DNA from: an uncultured Muribaculaceae bacterium
GTDB lineage: Bacteria > Bacteroidota > Bacteroidia > Bacteroidales > Muribaculaceae
DNA: 12,369 nt
Assembly (NCBI GenBank): GCA_905207535.1
Contig: CAJLLX010000055.1
Location: 1-12,369, forward strand
Direction of reading: 5' to 3'
This document shows positions 6,482-12,369 of this stretch, one piece after another. The notes beneath the pieces were generated by a model, which saw only the letters and a list, made by a program, of their open reading frames with translations, ran no database searches and was not told the DNA's origin. Positions within the stretch are counted from its first letter, which is position 1, and every line of letters begins with the position of its first letter. Both the position numbers and the translations under genes were made by a program.

Positions 6482-8356
6482 TTATTCGAACTCGATGAGG
6501 GGGGCGTCGGTGCCGACAACGTCGTCGACGGCGACGAAGACGCGCTTCACGGTGAGGTCGCGCTCGGCCTCAAGGTCGTTCTCCATCTTCATTGCCTCGT
6601 AGACGAGCATCTTCTGGCCCTTCTTCACCTTGTCACCGGCCTTGACATCGAGCTCTACGATGCGGCCGCCCATCGGAGCGCGGAACACTTCGCCGGTGAT
6701 GGGCTCGTCGGCTACGGCAGCCTCAGCAGCCTTTGCCTCAGCTTTGGGCTCCTCTTTGGGCTTGTTTGCCTCATACTCCTCCTGACGGCGGTTGCGCAGG
6801 AATTTGTTGGCCACATTGGGAAGCAGCTCCATGAGCAGCTCTTCCTCGGTGTTGACAGCCAGCTTGGTGCCGCCGAACTCGGGGAGCACGGGATTTTCGG
6901 GTTTCTTGTATTTGGTCACGTCGTAGGCGTGCTCGGCAGCGTCGCCGGTGATCTTCTCGCGGAAAGCGGGATCGATGGGGGCCGGAGTGTGGCCGTATTC
7001 ACCCTTTACCAGCGAGATAAACTGGTTGGAGGTGTTGGTGTAGTCGGGGTTGCCCTTCTTGCGGTCGATGGCGAGGTTCACAGCCTGAGCACCGACAATC
7101 TGGCTTGTAGGCGTTACCAGAGGCACCAGACCGGCATCGCGGCGCACCTTGGGGATGAGCTTCATGGCATCCTCCAGGAGGTCCGACGAGTTGAGGGCCT
7201 TGAGCTGAGCCACCATGTTGGAGTACATGCCGCCGGGCACCTCGGCCTCGCGGACCAGCAGGTTGGGTGCGGGGAATCCGAAATAAGCCTCGATGGCGTG
7301 GCAGGCGTCGAGCAGCTCGGCCTCGTTGCCGGCCTTGGCGGCAGCGATAGCTTTGTCGAAGAGTGCGTCGACCTCGGCGGGAAGGGTGTCATGAAGCGGG
7401 TCGAAGCGCTTGGGGAAATGGTCCTTGTGGAGGTCGAAGTCGGCCAGATTGCGGCGCACGCCTTCCAGACGCTCGCGAATCTCGCCTACCATCTCCATGT
7501 TGACATCTACCTCTACGCCGAGCTTCTTGCAGAATATGTAGACGAGCTCGATGGCGGGAGCGGCAGTGCCTTCGCCGAACCACCAGATGTTGGTGTCGAG
7601 GATGTCGACGCCGTTGAGCACAGCCATCAGCGACGAAGCCAGGCCGTAGCCCGGGGTGCAGTGGGTGTGGAAATCTACAGGCACCTTAAGCGACTGCTTG
7701 AGTTTGCCAATGATCGAAGCGGCGCGGAGCGGGTTCACCAGACCGGCCATATCCTTCAGGGTGATGATCTTGGCGCCGAGACGCTCCATCTCCAGAGCCT
7801 TGTTTACGAAATATTCGTCGGTGAAGATCTTCTCGGGAGCCGCCTCCTTCTTGCCGAAGAGCGAAGCGAAGAAGCCCTTCTTGGCGGGAGCTTCCTCCTT
7901 GGGATCGACGGTGTAGCATACGGCGCCGTCGGCGATGCCGCCGAGCTGGTTGATCAGGCGGATACTCTCCTTTACATTGTCGATATCGTTGAGTGCATCG
8001 AAGATACGCATCACGCTGAGGCCGCTCTTGATGGCCTCTTTATAGAACCCTTCGAGCACCGAGTCGGGGTAGGGCACATAGCCGAAGAGGTTGCGGCCGC
8101 GCGACAGGGCTGAAAGCAGCTGATCGGGGCCTACGGCCTTGCGGATGGTGCGCAGGCGGGTCCAGGGGCTTTCGTCGAGATAGCGCATCACAGAGTCGGG
8201 CACGGCACCGCCCCACACTTCCATGATGTAGAATCCGGCATCCTTGTAGAGAGGGAGCAGCGGATCGATGTCCTGTTGTTTCAGACGGGTGGCGAACAGC
8301 GACTGCTGGCCGTCACGCAGAGTGAGATCTCTGATTTTAAGCTTCTTTGTTACCAT
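6482..8356 (-). CDS. Biotin-dependent carboxyltransferase, oxaloacetate decarboxylase alpha / pyruvate carboxylase subunit B type
   Basis: This encodes 624 aa. The first domain (about 1-280) is an HMGL-like TIM barrel with the metal-site segments RDLTLRDGQQS (10-19), LKDMAG (K201, D202) and the His pair in DFHTHCTPG (H230, H232). The conserved PYC/OADA domain follows (about 290-470). An Ala/Lys/Glu-rich linker (about 535-560) leads to the biotinyl domain, with the biotin-accepting lysine K590 in EAMKMEN. The enzyme moves a carboxyl group between carboxybiotin and pyruvate/oxaloacetate, in C4-dicarboxylate and propionate metabolism. No biotin carboxylase or membrane beta/gamma subunit lies beside it, so decarboxylase, pyruvate carboxylase B and transcarboxylase 5S roles cannot be separated. 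An extra Lys/Glu/Phe-rich loop (about 152-177) interrupts the barrel. The gene is flanked by its own terminator and a structured leader. Confidence 0.9.
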   Translation of the reverse strand: MVTKKLKIRDLTLRDGQQSLFATRLKQQDIDPLLPLYKDAGFYIMEVWGGAVPDSVMRYLDESPWTRLRTIRKAVGPDQLLSALSRGRNLFGYVPYPDSVLEGFYKEAIKSGLSVMRIFDALNDIDNVKESIRLINQLGGIADGAVCYTVDPKEEAPAKKGFFASLFGKKEAAPEKIFTDEYFVNKALEMERLGAKIITLKDMAGLVNPLRAASIIGKLKQSLKVPVDFHTHCTPGYGLASSLMAVLNGVDILDTNIWWFGEGTAAPAIELVYIFCKKLGVEVDVNMEMVGEIRERLEGVRRNLADFDLHKDHFPKRFDPLHDTLPAEVDALFDKAIAAAKAGNEAELLDACHAIEAYFGFPAPNLLVREAEVPGGMYSNMVAQLKALNSSDLLEDAMKLIPKVRRDAGLVPLVTPTSQIVGAQAVNLAIDRKKGNPDYTNTSNQFISLVKGEYGHTPAPIDPAFREKITGDAAEHAYDVTKYKKPENPVLPEFGGTKLAVNTEEELLMELLPNVANKFLRNRRQEEYEANKPKEEPKAEAKAAEAAVADEPITGEVFRAPMGGRIVELDVKAGDKVKKGQKMLVYEAMKMENDLEAERDLTVKRVFVAVDDVVGTDAPLIEFE

Positions 8357-8401
8357 AACCTTTTAATTGTTAGTGTTTGGTTTGGAATATCCTCTTCCCT
8401 G

Positions 8402-8466
8402 GCATGCGTCGGGTCAGTGACCTTCAGCATGCTACCGGCCCTCACACGGCGCAGAGCCGGGGCCGG
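8402..8466 (-). promoter_or_regulatory. Two adjacent hairpins in the leader of the decarboxylase gene
   Basis: On the minus strand the first hairpin uses CCGGCCC and GGGCCGG arms (8460-8466 with 8435-8441) with an inner GGC/GCC-type stem (8447-8450 with 8456-8459). Two bases later a second hairpin uses GCATGC arms (8402-8407 and 8427-8432) around an inner GGTC/GACC stem. Neither is followed by a T run, so they are not simple terminators. They lie about 45-110 nt upstream of the start codon and could be a cis-regulatory RNA; no known riboswitch class is recognised. Confidence 0.5.
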
Positions 8467-8497
8467 ACAATCTGATTTTTACCTTGAAATTCAATCG

Positions 8498-8505
8498 CAA
8501 AATTA
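8498..8505 (-). promoter_or_regulatory. Possible -7 box of the decarboxylase gene
   Basis: On the minus strand this reads TAATTTTG, matching TAnnTTTG. There is no TTTG at the usual spacing upstream and the region is AT-rich, so chance matches are likely. If used, the leader would be about 135 nt and include the double hairpin at 8402-8466. Confidence 0.35.
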
Positions 8506-8545
8506 ATAATTATTTCCAAATTATCAATCGCCAAAATTATTTTCT

Positions 8546-8621
8546 GCTCAAAAACGCCTGTTTTTCATAGCTTTGAGTGAAATATTTTCCATCTGCCAGC
8601 AATTTCGCCGCAAGGTCATGG
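8546..8621 (+). repeat. 76-bp intergenic direct repeat, copy 1
   Basis: This is the partner of 10028-10103, same orientation and same length. The last 23 bp (8599-8621) are identical between copies; the rest is roughly 75% alike with a few compensating single-base gaps. Weaker similarity continues outward to about 8522. It lies between the metal exporter gene and the decarboxylase gene. The opposite strand of both copies holds a 23-codon frame starting MTLRRNC, but the rest of the peptide is not conserved, so coding is doubtful. Confidence 0.8.
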
Positions 8622-8646
8622 GTATCTGTCTTTCCGTAAACTTGAA

Positions 8647-9561
8647 TCAGTTTGTCGGCCGGCTTTTGACCGGCTCTATGTGGAGAATGATGTGAGTAAG
8701 CTGACCGAAGCGCGCGCGCAGCTTGCGCTCTATGACTTTGGTGAGTTCGTGTGCTTCGGCCACGCGCATGTCCGGATCCACGCGTATATCGGCTTCGATA
8801 GCCATGCGGTTGCCTATCTTGCGGGTGTGAATGTTGTGCGGGTTGCTGATGCCGGGTGTGCTGAGGATTATGTCGAGAATTTCGTGCTCAGTTGCTGCGT
8901 CGAGCGACTTTTCGAGCAGCTCGTCGAGTGCGGGCACGATGAGCTGCCATGCCACTTTTATTATGAGCAGACTGACGATGGCTGCGGCTATCGGATCGAA
9001 TACTACCCAGCGGGGGCCTAAGGCTATTGCGCCCCCGATGCCGACCGCTGTGGCGATCGACGACAGCGCGTCGGAGCGGTGATGCCACGCGTTGGCTATG
9101 ACGGCGTCGCTCTCGACCTGACGGCCCACATGTCGAGTGACTCTGTAGAGAAGTTCCTTGACGACAATCGACAGCAGCGCGGCCCATAATGCTATCATGC
9201 CGGGTGCCTGCAGATCTTCTCCCATAAAGAAGAATCCGTAGATCTTGCGGCAGCCTGACCAGAACAACCCGATGCCTACAGCCATCAGCGCTATGCCGAT
9301 GATGGCTGTGGCCAGTGTCTCATATTTCCCGTGACCGTAGTCGTGCGACTCGTCTTTCGGCTTGGCGGAGATTTTCACGAACACCATGACCACAACGTCG
9401 GTGACGAAATCCGAAAGAGAGTGCACAGCGTCGGCCATCATGGCGCCGCTGTGACCCACGATGCCAGCCACAAACTTGAATATGAGCAGCAGCAGATTGC
9501 CGACGGAGCCAAGCAGCGTCACGCGCATTATCTTTGGGGTACGTTCCTCTTGAGTAAGCAT
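8647..9561 (-). CDS. Cation diffusion facilitator (CDF) family divalent metal exporter
   Basis: This encodes 304 aa, a normal CDF length. CDF proteins export Zn2+, Fe2+, Mn2+ or similar ions across the inner membrane in exchange for protons. About six hydrophobic segments fill residues 13-215 (for example LLGSVGNLLLLIFKFVAGI and IGIALMAVGIGLFW). The transport site has H47-x3-D51 in ADAVHSLSD of TM2 and H160-x3-D164 in WHHRSDAL of TM5, an HD-HD set often linked to zinc. The YGHGKYETLAT motif (75-85) after TM2 is typical. The C-terminal cytoplasmic domain (about 215-300) has the HNIHTRKIGNRMAIEADIRVDP dimerisation fold. Metal specificity is not certain from sequence. The start at 9559-9561 gives the expected N-terminus; Met12 is the only close alternative. 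It diverges from feoAB across an IS remnant. Confidence 0.93.
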   Translation of the reverse strand: MLTQEERTPKIMRVTLLGSVGNLLLLIFKFVAGIVGHSGAMMADAVHSLSDFVTDVVVMVFVKISAKPKDESHDYGHGKYETLATAIIGIALMAVGIGLFWSGCRKIYGFFFMGEDLQAPGMIALWAALLSIVVKELLYRVTRHVGRQVESDAVIANAWHHRSDALSSIATAVGIGGAIALGPRWVVFDPIAAAIVSLLIIKVAWQLIVPALDELLEKSLDAATEHEILDIILSTPGISNPHNIHTRKIGNRMAIEADIRVDPDMRVAEAHELTKVIERKLRARFGQLTHIILHIEPVKSRPTN

Positions 9562-9569
9562 GATGGCGA

Positions 9570-9577
9570 CAAAAGTA
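9570..9577 (-). promoter_or_regulatory. -7 box of the metal exporter gene, almost touching the start codon
   Basis: On the minus strand this reads TACTTTTG, a TAnnTTTG match, ending 8 nt before the ATG. No TTTG is present 19 nt upstream. If this is the promoter, the mRNA would be nearly leaderless. The IS remnant begins about 60 bp further upstream and may have displaced an original upstream region. Confidence 0.45.
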
Positions 9578-9635
9578 CAACTTTGACATTAAGATACTTC
9601 ATGCGGTATTCATTTAATACCAGAACAAATATAGT

Positions 9636-9995
9636 ACCTGTTGGATGAATTGATTTCTTAAAATATTCATACTGAAAAAAGTTACGCATATCGCTTATAT
9701 TCAGCAAATTAGTGGTGACCAAACCATTGATTGCTATCATCGCGCATATGCACAACTTCAACGTAAAGTTCGGCAAAAGACTCGGCATATACAAGAAATT
9801 TGCCGAAAATCGTGTCAATGAACCGGGTAATGTACCCCGCAGAGGTGTTGTTCCCAAGTTCTCGGATCTGGAAGTCATCGCTCTTTCAGCCGCGGCCAAA
9901 GTCTCGGCTCTCACCGTCATGCAATATGTATATTTCGTTAATCATCGGAATATCGGTCAAGTCAAATATGCACTAATGTAATTCATCCAACAGGT
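9636..9995 (+). mobile_element. Internally deleted insertion sequence (MITE-like) with 16-bp perfect terminal inverted repeats
   Basis: The ends are ACCTGTTGGATGAATT (9636-9651) and its exact complement (9980-9995). The 360-bp element holds a transposase gene that keeps only its two ends. The left end matches the element fragment at 1-54. No clear target-site duplication is seen (AGT before, TTC after), so it may be old or rearranged. The segment is AT-richer than the host genes. The IS982-like family assignment is from recollection of Bacteroides transposases with similar N- and C-termini and is tentative. Confidence 0.82.
9748..9981 (+). pseudogene. Transposase remnant: N-terminus joined to C-terminus by an in-frame internal deletion
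   Basis: From the ATG at 9748 the frame encodes 77 aa; GTG at 9712 would add 12. The first part, MHNFNVKFGKRLGIYKKFAE through PKFSDLEVIALS (about residues 1-48), resembles the N-terminus of a Bacteroides DDE transposase. It then jumps to KVSALTVMQYVYFVNHRNIG plus QVKYALM, which resembles the extreme C-terminus. The whole central catalytic region, some 200 or more residues, is missing. The stop codon sits at the inner edge of the right inverted repeat. It cannot catalyse transposition but could be mobilised by a full copy elsewhere. A DNA-binding role for the small product is conceivable but not shown. Confidence 0.75.
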
Positions 9996-10027
9996 TTCCT
10001 ATATATCAAATCATAAACAACTTTTCC

Positions 10028-10103
10028 GCTCAAAATCGCTGTTTTTCATCTCTTTGTGTAAAATAATTATCCCTCTGCCCGCAATTTCGCCGCAAGGTCA
10101 TGG
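10028..10103 (+). repeat. 76-bp intergenic direct repeat, copy 2
   Basis: This is the second copy of the repeat at 8546-8621, in the same orientation, 1482 bp away. The 23-bp identical block is at 10081-10103. Similarity begins around 10004, only 8-9 bp beyond the right inverted repeat of the IS remnant. It lies about 180 bp upstream of feoAB. Confidence 0.8.
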
Positions 10104-10281
10104 CTCAAGGCGATTCGTCAAATGTTAAATCGTGTTATTATTTGGACTCATTTCATATAAACACACCCTCTTTTCACGGATTTTTCACGTACTTTGCATC
10201 ACCGAAACAGTAACATTCTCTCTCCCTCCCCTCTCTCCGGTCTTTCTCCTACATTTACGTCAACAACTTATCCTACCCGCC
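10104..10281 (+). promoter_or_regulatory. Upstream region of feoAB with a weak promoter candidate and a pyrimidine tract
   Basis: The best -7-like sequence is TACTTTGC at 10190-10197, one base short of TAnnTTTG and without a clear TTTG upstream. Just before it, TTTTCACGGA and TTTTTCACGT form an imperfect 10-bp direct repeat (about 10171-10190). The predicted leader contains an unusual C/T-rich stretch at 10216-10250 broken only by GG. I could not identify a convincing Fur box or a Shine-Dalgarno site. Confidence 0.35.
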
Positions 10282-12369
10282 ATGCGTCTATCCGATCTCA
10301 AATCAGGCCAAGAGGCCGTCATAGTCAAGATACTGGGCCACGGCGCCTTCCGTAAGCGCGTCATGGAGATGGGCTTCGTCAAGGGCCGCAAAATCACCGC
10401 CATCCTTTCGGCTCCGCTCCGCGATCCGGTAAAATACCGGCTGATGGGCTACGAGGTGTCGCTGCGGCGCAGCGAGGCCTCGATGATCGAGGTCATCCCC
10501 TACGACGAGAGCGAGGACACCGAGCGACCCTCGAGCGAAGGGCGCCTCGAAACCACCGAGGAGGCCGACCGCCGTCAGCGCGAGCGCTACGAAGGACAGC
10601 GCCACATCATCAACATCGCTCTCATCGGCAACCCCAACTGCGGCAAGACCTCCCTCTTCAATATCGCCTCCGGCGCCCAGGAGCATGTGGGCAACTACAG
10701 CGGCGTCACCGTCGACGCCAAGTCGGGTGTCTTCCGCCACGGCGGCTACACCTTCAACATAACCGACCTCCCCGGCACCTACAGCCTCTCGGCCTACTCG
10801 CCCGAAGAGCGGTATGTGCGCAAATATCTGCGCGACAACAGCCCCGACGTCATCGTCAATGTGGTCGACGGCTCCAACCTCGAACGCAATCTCTATCTCA
10901 CTACCGAACTCATCGACATGGACTACCCCATGGTGATAGCGCTCAACATGTTCGACGAGATGCGCGCCAAAGGGGTAAAATTCGAGTATGAGAATTTCGG
11001 CAACATGGTGGACGTGCCTGTGGTCCCCACGGTGTGCCGCAACGGCGAGGGGATCGACCGCCTCTTCGACACCATCATCGAGGTGTACGAGCGTCGCCAC
11101 ACGGCAGTGCGCCATGTGCATGTGCGCCTCGGCAACGACCTCGAGGAGGTGCTCACCGAGGTCAAAGACCGCATCAAGGCCGATAAATCGATCCACCAGC
11201 ACTACTCTCCCCGCTACCTCGCCATCAAGCTGCTCGAAGGGGACCCCGAGGCCGAGGAGGCAGTGCGCCAGTCGGCCGGGGGCGACGAGATCATTGCCCT
11301 GCGCGACAAGCAGTTGCATGAGTTTGAGCGCACCCATCCCGACGAAGATGTATCCTCGATCATCGCCGCAGAGAAGTACGGTTTTATCTCGGGCGCTCTC
11401 GCCGAGACCCTCGAGACACCCACGCTCAATCATGCCGACCGCACCCATGTGATCGACGCCGTGGTCACCAACCGCCTTTTCGGATTTCCCTTCTTCCTGG
11501 CGGTGATGTTTTTCGTATTCTGGTTCACCTTCACCGTCGGCAGCTACCCGCAGGACTGGATACAGACCGGAGTAGACTGGCTCGCCGCGATGGTCAACGA
11601 CAATATGCCCGACGGCCCGCTCAAAGACCTGCTGGCCAACGGCATCATCGGGGGCGTAGGAGGAGTCATCGTGTTCCTGCCCAACATCCTCATCCTCTTC
11701 TTCTTCATCTCCTTTATGGAGGATTCGGGCTATATGGCGCGAGCGGCCTTCATCATGGACCGTCTGATGCACAAGATCGGGCTCCACGGCAAATCGTTCA
11801 TCCCTCTGGTGATGGGCTTCGGCTGCAATGTGCCCGCCATCATGGCCTGCCGCGCCATCGAGAGCCGCTCGTCGCGCATCATCACCGTGCTTATCACCCC
11901 CTTCATGAGCTGCTCGGCGCGTCTGCCGGTGTATGTGCTCCTCATAGGCACATTTTTCTCGGCCAATGCGGCGCTGGTGTTCTTAGGGATGTATATCATA
12001 GGTGTGCTTGCTGCCATGCTGACAGCCAAAATGCTCCGCAAATTCTTCTTCAAGCGCGACGAGACCCCGTTTGTCATGGAGCTGCCCCCCTACCGTGTGC
12101 CCACCATGAAGACCACCCTGCGCCACATGTGGGGCAAAGGTAAGGAGTATCTCAACAAGATGGGAGGCATCATTCTGCTGGCTTCCATCATCGTGTGGGC
12201 GCTCAATTTCTTCCCCCTGCGCGACGCCAATCCGGCCGATATAGCCGAACTCAACACCGAGGAGAGCGACGAGATCAATCCCGAGCGCGATTCCTACCTC
12301 GAGATGATGGGCAAAGCCGTCAACCCCATTCTGGAGCCGCTCGGCTTCTCGTGGCGCGCCACAGTGGCC
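10282..12369 (+). CDS. feoB: Fused FeoA-FeoB ferrous iron transporter (partial, runs off the right edge)
   Basis: The 696 codons in the window are open to its last base; the complete fusion is usually about 800-850 aa. Residues 1-75 (MRLSDLKSGQEAVIVKILGHG to EVIPYDE) form a FeoA-like SH3 domain. After an acidic/Arg-rich linker comes the FeoB G domain: G1 GNPNCGKT at 116-123, G2 around NYSGVTVDAK, G3 DLPG at 162-165, G4 NMFD at 222-225. A helical GDI-like region follows, then the membrane part from about residue 400, with the Gate-type segment NRLFGFPFFLAVMFFVFWF and the conserved MGFGCNVPAI motif (GCNVPAI at 514-520). FeoB imports Fe2+ across the inner membrane. The last transmembrane helices and the C-terminus are outside the window. 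ATG at 10282 is chosen because it begins the FeoA domain. Confidence 0.95.
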   Translation, partial: MRLSDLKSGQEAVIVKILGHGAFRKRVMEMGFVKGRKITAILSAPLRDPVKYRLMGYEVSLRRSEASMIEVIPYDESEDTERPSSEGRLETTEEADRRQRERYEGQRHIINIALIGNPNCGKTSLFNIASGAQEHVGNYSGVTVDAKSGVFRHGGYTFNITDLPGTYSLSAYSPEERYVRKYLRDNSPDVIVNVVDGSNLERNLYLTTELIDMDYPMVIALNMFDEMRAKGVKFEYENFGNMVDVPVVPTVCRNGEGIDRLFDTIIEVYERRHTAVRHVHVRLGNDLEEVLTEVKDRIKADKSIHQHYSPRYLAIKLLEGDPEAEEAVRQSAGGDEIIALRDKQLHEFERTHPDEDVSSIIAAEKYGFISGALAETLETPTLNHADRTHVIDAVVTNRLFGFPFFLAVMFFVFWFTFTVGSYPQDWIQTGVDWLAAMVNDNMPDGPLKDLLANGIIGGVGGVIVFLPNILILFFFISFMEDSGYMARAAFIMDRLMHKIGLHGKSFIPLVMGFGCNVPAIMACRAIESRSSRIITVLITPFMSCSARLPVYVLLIGTFFSANAALVFLGMYIIGVLAAMLTAKMLRKFFFKRDETPFVMELPPYRVPTMKTTLRHMWGKGKEYLNKMGGIILLASIIVWALNFFPLRDANPADIAELNTEESDEINPERDSYLEMMGKAVNPILEPLGFSWRATVA

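Noticed and set aside
8550..8621. 23-codon frames beginning MTLRRNC on the minus strand of both 76-bp repeats
   Set aside because: Equal length arises from compensating gaps. Beyond the identical block the two peptides differ almost throughout, so there is no sign of protein-level conservation.
9562..10281. A defence or toxin-antitoxin locus in the AT-rich stretch between the exporter and feoAB
   Set aside because: The only coding signal is the deleted transposase; the rest is inverted ends, the 76-bp repeat and the feoAB leader.
10303..11787. Long minus-strand open frame of 494 codons opposite feoAB
   Set aside because: It shadows the FeoA-FeoB reading frame, whose motifs are unmistakable.

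Overview
The window looks like chromosomal DNA from a Bacteroidales bacterium, perhaps the family Muribaculaceae (the family is inference). The evidence is: several TAnnTTTG -7 promoter boxes with, in the best case, a TTTG box 19 nt upstream; a zinc-independent type B ribosomal protein L31; a fused FeoA-FeoB iron transporter; and a YgiQ-type radical SAM protein close to the Bacteroides form. The core genes are GC-rich with GC-rich codon use. The two insertion-sequence-related segments and the gene remnant at the left edge are clearly AT-richer, which marks them as acquired DNA.

Layout, left to right. (1) 1-406: one end of an insertion sequence (the rest lies off the left edge), fused to the 3' part of a DUF1016/YhcG-type nuclease gene. 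(2) 418-1395 (-): a GNAT/FemAB-like acyltransferase with a tandemly duplicated ribosome binding site and a small palindrome in its leader. (3) 1662-1916 (-): rpmE2 (L31 type B) with a well-formed promoter and terminator. It is divergent from (4) uvrB, 2191-4281 (+), which is followed, after a 159-bp spacer holding nine copies of a 9-bp tandem repeat, by (5) a YgiQ-family radical SAM protein, 4441-6276 (+). (6) Convergent to it, 6482-8356 (-), is a biotin-containing carboxylase/decarboxylase alpha subunit (OadA/PycB type) with its own terminator and a structured leader. (7) 8647-9561 (-): a cation diffusion facilitator metal exporter. (8) 9636-9995: an internally deleted, MITE-like copy of the same insertion sequence seen at the left edge. 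(9) 10282 to the right edge (+): feoAB, ferrous iron uptake, cut off by the window.

Most of the window is housekeeping: DNA repair, translation, C3/C4 carboxylation metabolism and divalent metal transport. The metal exporter and the FeoAB importer are divergently arranged, but the insertion-sequence remnant lies between them. The exporter plus the remnant is bracketed by two direct copies of a 76-bp intergenic repeat.

I do not see a convincing new multi-gene system. The most unusual features are non-coding: the flanking 76-bp repeats, the internally deleted IS with 16-bp perfect inverted ends, the (ATAGGCCCA)9 array that reads as Gly-X-Y triplets in frame with both neighbouring genes, and the double hairpin in the oadA leader.
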